Source of the DNA: Lachnospiraceae bacterium
Lineage (GTDB): Bacteria > Bacillota > Clostridia > Lachnospirales > Lachnospiraceae
DNA: 48,974 nt
Direction of reading: 5' to 3'
Assembly (NCBI GenBank): GCA_016288825.1
Contig: JAEELH010000091.1
Coordinates: forward strand, 1 to 48,974
In this document: positions 34,581 through 41,539 of the stretch, one piece after another
Numbering within the stretch: the first letter of the stretch is position 1
Layout: every line of letters starts with the position of its first letter
The notes under the pieces: model-generated
The model's input: only the letters and a program-made list of their open reading frames with translations
Database searches by the model: none
Told to the model about the DNA's origin: nothing
Translations under genes and position numbers: made by a program

Positions 34581-35021
34581 TCAGTCGATTCCGCCCTGTA
34601 CGTTGGTCTCATGACGGCATACATATGAGATACCGGTAAGTGTAAGTGCCTCAGTAGCAGCCTGATCACCTGCGCTGACCCATACTTTGAAGGTAACATT
34701 GTCACCTGAGTAGTATCCGTTAGCATGTAGGTTACGTGTAACGACAACTGTATTGCCTGAGAATGAGCTGTCAAACTCTGAATATGCATTAGTAATTGGT
34801 GCGCTGAAGGTGTAAGTAAATACAACCTGAGTAGTAATGTGAGTTACATCTGTAGAATGCTTTGCAGACATCTCAAATACATTGTGTGAACCATTCCAAC
34901 TCTGAACACTTCTGCCATCAACAGTCCAGCAGTCTGTGCTTTCGGTTGAACCACTTGCAGCGTAAACACCCTCTGCAAGATCATCATTGCCAAGTACAAC
35001 CGGCTTAATATACTCGCTCAT
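34581..35021 (-). CDS. Small CBM2-like protein with a non-Sec leader
   Basis: The only minus-strand gene: 146 residues starting MSEYIKPVVLGNDD. Residues 1-24 form a polar leader ending LAEGVYAASG, with no hydrophobic stretch, so it is not a Sec or Tat signal. The rest looks like a cellulose-binding CBM2 sandwich: an early Cys (TDCWT), VVFTYTFSAPITNAYS, SGNTVVVTRNLHANGYYSGD then VTFKVWV, and a late Cys (SYVC). This matches the family's terminal disulfide and its NG-x-SG-x-VTF pattern. I chose ATG 35021, not the earlier in-frame ATG, because AGGGAG lies 11 bases upstream. The neighbours (PqqD proteins, kinase, exporter, S26-like peptidase) could handle such a leader (inference). The domain call is moderate, the leader is directly visible. 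Confidence 0.7.
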   Translation of the reverse strand: MSEYIKPVVLGNDDLAEGVYAASGSTESTDCWTVDGRSVQSWNGSHNVFEMSAKHSTDVTHITTQVVFTYTFSAPITNAYSEFDSSFSGNTVVVTRNLHANGYYSGDNVTFKVWVSAGDQAATEALTLTGISYVCRHETNVQGGID

Positions 35022-35092
35022 TTCCTCTTTTTCTCCCTTATTAAACAAAATCCCTCTAAAGTACAAAACTAGAAAAAATATCTGTTAAAATT

Positions 35093-35121
35093 GTTTTATC
35101 ATGTTTTTTTTTGCATGTCAA
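35093..35121 (-). promoter_or_regulatory. Strong sigma-A promoter for the CBM2-like gene
   Basis: On the minus strand, TTGACA (35121-35116) and TAAAAC (35098-35093) are separated by exactly 17 bases. The -35 is perfect. Transcription would start near 35086 and give a leader of about 65 bases before ATG 35021. High expression is likely, in keeping with a surface protein. Confidence 0.78.
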
Positions 35122-35247
35122 TTAGGTTATCCACATTGTACTTGAGATTGTTCACGATTGTGATATTTTTTGCAGGAATTTTGTGTACAACTTTTTGCTA
35201 TGTGAAGAATTGTCAGAAAATAGTGGGCTAAAACAGTAATCCATGCT

Positions 35248-35275
35248 TTGAACTGAAAACAGATTGTGGTAACAT
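35248..35275 (+). promoter_or_regulatory. Promoter for the PqqD-Stealth-flippase genes
   Basis: TTGAAC at 35248-35253 and TAACAT at 35270-35275 are 16 bases apart, with an extended -10 TG at 35267-35268. It points to the PqqD gene at 35316. The 294-base gap between the divergent genes otherwise holds AT-rich sequence and no other gene. Confidence 0.55.
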
Positions 35276-35315
35276 ATAAAGTGGAATAGGGTTTGTTTTT
35301 GGGGTTATTTTATTT

Positions 35316-35594
35316 ATGAAAAAGGATCTGATAGATTTTTCTAAAGTTAATATAAGACATGCTGCCGGATGTACTTTTCTCATAGACAGTGAGTTTGATG
35401 GTGCTCTTTATCATAAGCCCATTAAGATCAACGAGGTGGGAGAGAAGATCGTTTGTCTTTTGAAGGATGGAAGATCAGCAGGAGATGCAGCTGCGGCACT
35501 TTCCGCTGAGTATGGTATTGATCAGTCGGAAATTAGACAGGATGTGGATGCATTTCTGGCATCTCTTAATGAAAGTTACGAGGTTTGGCGGTGA
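35316..35594 (+). CDS. PqqD-family leader-binding protein
   Basis: A 92-residue stand-alone PqqD-like protein. It has the expected three-strand start (FSKVNIRHAAGCTFLIDSEF), then the helical part with KINEVGEKIVCLLKDGRSAGDAA and EIRQDVDAFLASL. Such domains clamp leader peptides and present them to enzymes. It is a second copy besides the PqqD domain of the kinase fusion, and resembles it (compare SEIEKDVDLFIESL). The stop overlaps the next start (GTGA), so it is coupled to the Stealth gene. The ribosome binding site is weak (GGGG ten bases before). Confidence 0.8.
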   Translation: MKKDLIDFSKVNIRHAAGCTFLIDSEFDGALYHKPIKINEVGEKIVCLLKDGRSAGDAAAALSAEYGIDQSEIRQDVDAFLASLNESYEVWR

Positions 35595-36607
35595 AGATAG
35601 ATTTTGTTGTAACATGGGTTGATCCTTCCGATAAGGAATGGCTCAAAAAAAAGAGGAGTTTTGAAAAGGCTCAGGGTGTAGGAACTGATATTACCACTAC
35701 TGATAATAGGGATGTAAGGTACAGGGACTACGGGTTTTTTAAGTATTTTTTCAGGTGTATAGAAAAAAACGCTCCCTGGGTCCATAGGATTTTTCTTGTC
35801 ACAGACGGACAAATTCCGGATTTTATGAGAGCCTCCCATCCCAAACTTAAGGTGATAGATCATAGGGATTTTATTCCTGAGGAGTATCTGCCGACTTTTA
35901 ACAGCAGTCCCATAGAGCTTAATCTTCACAGGATACCCGGGCTTTCAGAGCATTTTGTTTACTTCAATGATGATATGTTTTTAACAGATGCTGCAGAGCC
36001 GGAGGATTTCTTTGTTGAGGGTAAACCTTTGGACATGTTTGCTCTTCAGCCGGTGGTTGCCAATCCTGACAATCCTGTTATGACCAGAGTGCTTCAAAAT
36101 GAGGCCCTTATACTTTCAAAGCATTTTGATAAGAGATCTTATATTTTGCACAATATCCCCGGTGTATTTAAGCCGGGATATCCCGTTAAAAACTTCGTTT
36201 ATAATGCGCTGGAATTGGCTTTTCCCAGGTTTACCGGTTTTTACAATGTTCATGGTCCTATGAACCTTTGTAAGTCTACTTTCGAAAAACTTTGGAATCT
36301 GGAGGGTGAGGCTCTTTCCGCAACCTGTTCCAACAAGTTCAGGTCGGACAGTGATGTTCCCATATATGTTTTCAAGGATTATCAGAAGCTTACGGGCAAC
36401 TATCACCCGGTGAATATGGAGCGTGATTTCGGTTACTATGAGCTTTCCGACAGCAACAGAAGGCTTTGCCATGATATCCGAAAGCATACTCACAAGTTTA
36501 TCTGCATCAACGATCCCAATAGGGATTTCAACGTTAAAAAGGCAAGAAAACAGGTTATAAAAGCGTTTCAGTCGGCATATCCCGAGAAAAGCAGTTTAGA
36601 AAAGTAG
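35591..36607 (+). CDS. Stealth-family sugar-phosphate transferase
   Basis: A 338-residue protein with the four conserved Stealth regions. CR1 is IDFVVTWVDPSD at the N-terminus and CR2 is RDYGFFKYFFRCIEKNAPWV to FNDDMFL (about 45-130). CR3 is GPMNLCKSTFEKLW near 219 and CR4 is FICINDPNRDF near 301. Stealth proteins transfer hexose-1-phosphate to build phosphodiester-linked capsule chains or to cap glycans. I chose GTG 35591, because GAGG at 35580-35583 is correctly spaced; the TTG six bases before is too close to it. It is followed eight bases later by a flippase gene. Target glycan is unknown. Confidence 0.9.
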   Translation: MKIDFVVTWVDPSDKEWLKKKRSFEKAQGVGTDITTTDNRDVRYRDYGFFKYFFRCIEKNAPWVHRIFLVTDGQIPDFMRASHPKLKVIDHRDFIPEEYLPTFNSSPIELNLHRIPGLSEHFVYFNDDMFLTDAAEPEDFFVEGKPLDMFALQPVVANPDNPVMTRVLQNEALILSKHFDKRSYILHNIPGVFKPGYPVKNFVYNALELAFPRFTGFYNVHGPMNLCKSTFEKLWNLEGEALSATCSNKFRSDSDVPIYVFKDYQKLTGNYHPVNMERDFGYYELSDSNRRLCHDIRKHTHKFICINDPNRDFNVKKARKQVIKAFQSAYPEKSSLEK

Positions 36608-36615
36608 GTACCATT

Positions 36616-38169
36616 GTGGATCATATCACCCGTACGGAATATTCTGCAAGAAATACCGCAGTAGCACTGGTCTCCAGGATCATTGCCATACTCATGGGTT
36701 ATGCGGTCAGAGTAGTTTTTACGGCTGTTCTTTCAACCTCCTATGTGGGAGTTTCAGGTCTGTTTACGGACATAATCAATGTGCTTTCCCTGTCGGAACT
36801 GGGAATAGAGACAGCCATAACCTACGCCCTTTATTCACCCGTGGCTTTTGGAGATATTGAAAAACAAAAGTCAGTGATGGCCCTTTATCGCAGGTTGTAT
36901 AGGATAGTAGCTCTTTTGGTCACGGCCTTCGGACTGGCGCTGATACCTTTTATGGGGATCATCATATCCGATCCCGGAGACGTGACAGACCTTACGCTGA
37001 TCTATATATTATATCTTGCCGGTGCGGTAGTTTCTTATTTTTTCATATATCGCAAGACTCTGATGGATGCATCCCAGATCAGGTATGTGGGTGTCGCCTG
37101 TCATACGGTTTTTCTTGTGATCCAGGATGTGCTTCAGATCGTTATTTTGATAACAACAGGTAATTTCATCCTGTTTTTGTGCATCGGTCTTTTGGCCACC
37201 ATTGGTTATAACGTTACGACCTCCCTGCTGGCTACACGAAAGTATCCTTATCTGAAGGATCGTAACGTAACACCTCTTCCGAAAGAAGAGAAGGATGACA
37301 TTTTTAAAAATATCGGTGCAATGCTGATGCATAAGGTGGGCAATGTTGTGGTCAACAACACAGACAATATCCTTTTGTCTGCCATGACGGGCCTTGTCAA
37401 TGCCGGTATTTACGCCAACAATTTTCTTGTGTTTGCATCTATCAGACAGCTTCTTAATGAGGTTTTTGACAGCATTACAGCCAGCGTTGGAAATCTTTCT
37501 GTTACTGAGGATGAGGAGCGTGCCGGCAGGATATTTGACTGTGCTTTCTTTGTGGGGCAGTGGATGTTCGGTCTGGCGTCCATATGTATCTTCATGCTTT
37601 TGCCGTCATTTAGTTTTCTGTCCTTTGGAAAGACCTATGCCTATGAGTACTGGCCTATGCTGGTTATAGCTATCAATTTTTATGTGACCGGTATGCGGAG
37701 AGCCACTATCGTATACAGAGATGCCTGTGGACTTTTCTATTACGACAGATACAAGGCGGTGGCAGAGGCACTTATCAATATAGTTGCATCAGTGCTTTTG
37801 ACCATGAAATTTGGTTTTATCGGCGTTTTCCTGGGGACCTTTGTGGCGACCATGACCACGTCTTTCTGGGTGGAGCCTTTTGTGCTGTATAAGTACAAAC
37901 TCCACACACCTCTGTGGGGTTATTTTAAGAAATATTTCCTGTATTCATTGGTATTTGGGGTATGTCTGTTTTTGACAGACTATCTCAGCAGATATTGTGA
38001 AGGTTTGCTGGGCATTGGAAATGATAAGCTTTTGATCCTGCTTGTGTTCAGATTATTCTTCTGTGTGATCTTTGTGGATCTGTTTTATCTGGTTTGCTTT
38101 TTCAAAAAAAAGGAATTTGCACTTGTTGTTGAAAAAGCGAAGTTTTTATACAATAAAAAAAGGGGATAA
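36616..38169 (+). CDS. Wzx-like polysaccharide flippase
   Basis: A 517-residue protein with about 12-14 hydrophobic helices, of the MOP superfamily that flips lipid-linked sugars. The N-terminus (SARNTAVALVSRIIAILMGYAVRVVFTAVLSTSYVGVSGLF is the region, residues about 10-50) and TGLVNAGIYANNFLVFASIRQLL-type motifs near 258-280 are typical of oligosaccharide flippases of Lachnospiraceae. It has a GTG start and only a weak ribosome binding site (AGGTA), perhaps coupled to the Stealth gene eight bases upstream. Besides PelG it is the second exporter-like flippase of the window, so a second glycan, separate from Pel, is probably made. Confidence 0.87.
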   Translation: MDHITRTEYSARNTAVALVSRIIAILMGYAVRVVFTAVLSTSYVGVSGLFTDIINVLSLSELGIETAITYALYSPVAFGDIEKQKSVMALYRRLYRIVALLVTAFGLALIPFMGIIISDPGDVTDLTLIYILYLAGAVVSYFFIYRKTLMDASQIRYVGVACHTVFLVIQDVLQIVILITTGNFILFLCIGLLATIGYNVTTSLLATRKYPYLKDRNVTPLPKEEKDDIFKNIGAMLMHKVGNVVVNNTDNILLSAMTGLVNAGIYANNFLVFASIRQLLNEVFDSITASVGNLSVTEDEERAGRIFDCAFFVGQWMFGLASICIFMLLPSFSFLSFGKTYAYEYWPMLVIAINFYVTGMRRATIVYRDACGLFYYDRYKAVAEALINIVASVLLTMKFGFIGVFLGTFVATMTTSFWVEPFVLYKYKLHTPLWGYFKKYFLYSLVFGVCLFLTDYLSRYCEGLLGIGNDKLLILLVFRLFFCVIFVDLFYLVCFFKKKEFALVVEKAKFLYNKKRG

Positions 38170-38170
38170 A

Positions 38171-39394
38171 ATGAAAAAAGATAATCTTCTTTTAAGGGAG
38201 GAGAGACAGCTTCTGGCGCTTTTGAAAGCATCTGTAACAGGTCATCCCGACAGATATAAAAATGTGGTGCTGGGAGATGAAATAGGTGATATTGCCCGGG
38301 CTCATGCAGTCTCTTCTCTTATATTCGAGACGGTTTCTGAGTGCACCGGAAAAAGCGGAGCTTTGTATGAGAGGATAAGACGTGATACGGAGCAGATCAC
38401 GTTGCAGAGTTACAGGCTATTGTTTGAGACCAGGCGGATCTGCAGTCTGCTGGAAAACGAAGGCGTTAGGATCGCAGTTTTAAAGGGGGCTGCAGTATCA
38501 TCTTTTTATCCTTATCCGGAGTACAGAAAATCCGGAGATATAGATATCCTACTTTGTGATATCGACAAAAAAGATAAGGTTATTTCAATGTTGAAAAACG
38601 ATGGATATAAGATTTCCGACTATCAGCCGGCTTTGCATCAGATCGTGCTGGAGGGAAAGGCCGGAATAGAGATCGAACTCCATGTTTTACTGGCAGAGCC
38701 CTTTGACAATGACAGGATCAACAATTACATGGATTACCTTGTGCCTGATATTGCAGAGCATATCATTTGCTGGGAAGTGATGGGTGTCGACCTTCCGATC
38801 CTGGATGATAAGTATCAGGCATATGAACTCCTTCTTCATATGCTTCAGCATTTTCTCAGAAGAGGCTTTGGACTCAAACTGCTTTGTGATTGGGTAGCAT
38901 ATTGGAATGACAGATTTGATAATTGCAGGCCTGATATAGCCGGCGAATATAAAAGACTTGTATCCGAGTCCGGATTGTCAGGTTTTTCCGATATGATAAC
39001 AGGAATATGTTATACTTATCTTGGGCTTTCCGAAAAGGCTTTGAGAGGACTGGCTATCGATGTTAATAAAAATGCCATAGACAGGAGAGCAGCAGCTCTG
39101 TTTATGCGTGAGGTGCTGGATGGCGGAGAGTTCGGAGACCTTGAAAAAGATCGTATGGTCATGCTCAGGGATACTAGTCTGATCTCGTACATAAGAGAGT
39201 TTCATCATCAGATGAAACTCAACTTTCCTGAAGCCGGTAAGTATCCTGTGGCTTGGCCTGCTTTATGGTCTTATACCCTGGGAAAGTTCATTTATAATAA
39301 TATTAACAAAAGACACACTACGGCTGCCAATATCCTAAAAAAATCCGGAGAAAGAAGCCGGATCATGAAGCAGATCCGTTTGTGGGAAAAGTAA
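38171..39394 (+). CDS. Nucleotidyltransferase family protein (NTP_transf_5-like)
   Basis: A 407-residue protein. RIAVLKGAAVSSFYPYPEYR with SGDIDILLCDIDKKDK (about 95-135) is the mark of the NTP_transf_5 type of nucleotidyltransferase, with GDIDIL giving the two metal-binding Asp. The rest is mainly helical, with HMLQHFLRRGFGLKLLCDWV near 230-250. Members occur in lasso-peptide loci (beside HPr-kinase-like proteins) and in capsule clusters. The start is ATG 38171 with AGGGGA four to nine bases before; an upstream in-frame ATG (38072) lies deep in the flippase gene and is not needed. The substrate is not known. Confidence 0.82.
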   Translation: MKKDNLLLREERQLLALLKASVTGHPDRYKNVVLGDEIGDIARAHAVSSLIFETVSECTGKSGALYERIRRDTEQITLQSYRLLFETRRICSLLENEGVRIAVLKGAAVSSFYPYPEYRKSGDIDILLCDIDKKDKVISMLKNDGYKISDYQPALHQIVLEGKAGIEIELHVLLAEPFDNDRINNYMDYLVPDIAEHIICWEVMGVDLPILDDKYQAYELLLHMLQHFLRRGFGLKLLCDWVAYWNDRFDNCRPDIAGEYKRLVSESGLSGFSDMITGICYTYLGLSEKALRGLAIDVNKNAIDRRAAALFMREVLDGGEFGDLEKDRMVMLRDTSLISYIREFHHQMKLNFPEAGKYPVAWPALWSYTLGKFIYNNINKRHTTAANILKKSGERSRIMKQIRLWEK

Positions 39395-39403
39395 TCTATT
39401 GAG

Positions 39404-40159
39404 ATGGAAATAGCACTTTATGTTTTAGCATTCATTTTCGGGACCTGTATTTTCAGTTTTTTGAACGTTGTCATATACAGGCTGCCCAGAAAAGAAGACT
39501 TTATAAGAGGCCGGTCCATGTGCCCGAATTGCGGCCATATCTTGAGTTTTTTCGATATGATGCCGATATTATCATGGGGACTACTTTGTGGAAAATGCAG
39601 ATACTGCGGGGCAAAGATCTCTGCCAGATATCCGCTGGTAGAGGTGCTGGGTGGCATATTTGCAGTTTTGAGCTTACGGTTTTATGGGATCAGTATCTAC
39701 ACGATCCTTGCCTTTGCCTTATGCTCGGTTCTGACCTGTGTGGCCTTTATCGATCATGACACAATGACTATTCCTGATGGGCTGATAGTTGCTGTACTTA
39801 TTTTAGGTGCAGTTGCGGTATTTGTTGACGATGCTCCATGGTATGAGCACCTTATCGGCTTTTTTATGATCAGCGTTTTTATGCTGGTTCTGTCTCTGGC
39901 TATTCCACAGGCTTTTGGAGGCGGAGATATAAAGCTTATGGCGGCCTGCGGTTTGTTTCTTGGATGGAAAAATGTAATTTTCGCCTTCTTTGTAGCAATA
40001 CTTATAGGCGGGATATTTGCAGCTTTTAAGGTTCTTAGAAAAGAGAAGGGTAAAAAAGACCTTATTTCTTTCGGGCCTTTTCTCTGCATGGGCGTTGTGA
40101 CGGCCATGTTTGTGGGCAAAATAGCACTTGTTTATTATTTGAGTTTACTGGGCATTTGA
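39404..40159 (+). CDS. pilD: Type IV prepilin peptidase (A24 family)
   Basis: A 251-residue membrane aspartyl protease that cuts prepilins after a Gly and methylates the new N-terminus. The zinc-binding N-terminal domain shows CPNC and CRYC with SFFDMMPILSW between. The catalytic Asp residues are in FIDHDTMTIPD and FGGGDIKL. Six or more helices are present. All residues for both activities seem intact. It is directly followed, within two bases, by four prepilin genes, so it very likely serves these. The Shine-Dalgarno is poor, and translation may depend on the upstream gene (9-base gap). comC is the name used in competence systems. Confidence 0.93.
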   Translation: MEIALYVLAFIFGTCIFSFLNVVIYRLPRKEDFIRGRSMCPNCGHILSFFDMMPILSWGLLCGKCRYCGAKISARYPLVEVLGGIFAVLSLRFYGISIYTILAFALCSVLTCVAFIDHDTMTIPDGLIVAVLILGAVAVFVDDAPWYEHLIGFFMISVFMLVLSLAIPQAFGGGDIKLMAACGLFLGWKNVIFAFFVAILIGGIFAAFKVLRKEKGKKDLISFGPFLCMGVVTAMFVGKIALVYYLSLLGI

Positions 40160-40160
40160 T

Positions 40161-40613
40161 ATGGAAAAAACGATTAAAAAAATGCTTAAAAATAATAAGG
40201 GAGCCACTATAGTGTTTGCTTTGGTTGTCTTTTTGATAGCGTCCATTGTTTGCATAACTATAGTCAATGTGGCTCTGTCAAACCTTAGCAGATCATCTGC
40301 CAGAAAATCTCGGGAGCAGGAAAGACTGGCAGTGGTAAGCGCTGCGAATTATCTGGGATCGAATGATACAGACATTATTACAGCGCTTAATACCGTGGCT
40401 GAGGGTAATACTTGGTCTGTGGATGTGATCGGCGATACGGATGCAAGTTCCGCACTTTCCGCAACTATTCAATGGACTGAGGTTGATCCCGGCGTGGCTT
40501 TGACAGCGCTTATAAAGTCAGGTGATTATTCTGCGGAAGTCAGGCTCGTTTATGAGCCGGCTACACCACCGGCAACTCCAAAGTGGAATATAAGCAGGTT
40601 TAAAAAGAAATGA
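40161..40613 (+). CDS. Minor prepilin, GspK/PilX-like, without Glu5
   Basis: A 150-residue protein with a short basic start, then NNKG|ATIVFALVVFLIASIV, a prepilin cleavage site followed by the long hydrophobic helix. Position 5 of the mature protein is Phe instead of the usual Glu. That is the mark of GspK/PilX-type proteins, which sit at the very tip of the fibre. The globular part (about 45-150) is small and ends in basic residues. It begins two bases after the prepilin peptidase gene and overlaps the next prepilin by 4 bases. Confidence 0.78.
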   Translation: MEKTIKKMLKNNKGATIVFALVVFLIASIVCITIVNVALSNLSRSSARKSREQERLAVVSAANYLGSNDTDIITALNTVAEGNTWSVDVIGDTDASSALSATIQWTEVDPGVALTALIKSGDYSAEVRLVYEPATPPATPKWNISRFKKK

Positions 40614-40927
40614 AAAAAAGTGTTATAATACAGATAAAAAGAATTATAGGAAAGCTCAGTGAGATATCCGGGGAGACTATAGTGGAGACGCTTGTTTCCA
40701 TGCTTATTGTGGTCCTTGCTTTTATGATGCTTGCCGGCGCTATCGTGGCTGCAGCCAGAGTTAATTCTGCTACAGAGAATCGGACTATGTTCGTGAACCA
40801 GGCTGATGCAACTGCTATTACCGGTGCGACCGTTGAGATCACCACAAGCACCGGAACCATAACCAGAAAAACAGTTAAAAAGTATAAAATGAAGGATTCA
40901 TCAGGGACTTTGTATTATTATGAGTAA
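40610..40927 (+). CDS. Small minor prepilin
   Basis: A 105-residue protein with the class III cleavage site SG|ETIVETLVSMLIVVLAF. Glu at +5 is present, and Glu rather than Phe stands at +1, a less common first residue. The globular part has only about 55 residues and many Thr (TGATVEITTSTGTITRKT). It is coupled to its neighbours by overlaps of 4 and 8 bases. GspI-like by size and position, but this is inference. Confidence 0.78.
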   Translation: MKKSVIIQIKRIIGKLSEISGETIVETLVSMLIVVLAFMMLAGAIVAAARVNSATENRTMFVNQADATAITGATVEITTSTGTITRKTVKKYKMKDSSGTLYYYE

Positions 40928-41528
40928 AGATAATTCATTGAAAAAAAGAATACAAAAGATCCTTAGGGGAAAGAGCGGATTTACCATGACGGAGCTTCTT
41001 GTAGCAGCCCTTATCATGGCTCTTGCTACGGCTACCATAACCTCTGTTATAGTTGTGGCTTTTCGCAATTTCTATAAGACGGTTCAGAGGACGGAGGCGC
41101 AGTTCCTATGTGCATCTCTTTCAGAGTTTGTTGAAGATGAGCTGATGTTTTCAAATAAAGTGACCGTTTCTCCGACCGGTGATATTTCCTGGTCAGGCGG
41201 TACGCACAATATGGGGAGTAATATAAGTTTCTACGTGAATACCGGCACCGGTGCATATACAAAGGTCAGCGGATCTACGCCGAATACCTATGGCAGGATC
41301 GTTATAACCGGGGACAACTATTCGGGCAAGTATTTTAAAGCAGTAACGGACGGCTCATATGATGTGGAAAAAGGAAGAGGATATTCTCTTTTGGCCGGTA
41401 TGTCACTTGAGTGGGATGCATCAAATAAACTGTACAAAGTAAAGATAGTAGTAGTTGACAAGGATGATAAGTCTTTATTATTGTCCGATGAAGAGTTTAC
41501 GGTGAAACCACCCTCTGTTACAGTTTGA
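40920..41528 (+). CDS. Minor prepilin, GspJ/PilW-like
   Basis: A 202-residue prepilin: KSG|FTMTELLVAALIMALATATI, with Glu5 present and a basic stretch before the site. The C-terminal 150 residues look beta-rich (VSPTGDISWSGGTHNMG and GRIVITGDNYSG). The size is in the range of GspJ/PilW. It overlaps the previous gene by 8 bases and is 11 bases from the giant prepilin-adhesin, which has GAGGAG before its start. Confidence 0.82.
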   Translation: MSKDNSLKKRIQKILRGKSGFTMTELLVAALIMALATATITSVIVVAFRNFYKTVQRTEAQFLCASLSEFVEDELMFSNKVTVSPTGDISWSGGTHNMGSNISFYVNTGTGAYTKVSGSTPNTYGRIVITGDNYSGKYFKAVTDGSYDVEKGRGYSLLAGMSLEWDASNKLYKVKIVVVDKDDKSLLLSDEEFTVKPPSVTV

Positions 41529-41539
41529 GGAGTGAAAAT

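Noticed and set aside
35127-35135. A perfect DnaA box TTATCCACA between the divergent genes
   Set aside because: Only one box is present, and a 9-mer is expected by chance about once in several windows of this size. No cluster of boxes or AT-rich unwinding element is near, so it is no origin.
29928-39394. A complete lasso-peptide gene cluster
   Set aside because: The asparagine-synthetase-like cyclase and the transglutaminase-like B2 protease are missing, and no short precursor with a Gly/Asp/Glu ring pattern is seen in the gaps.
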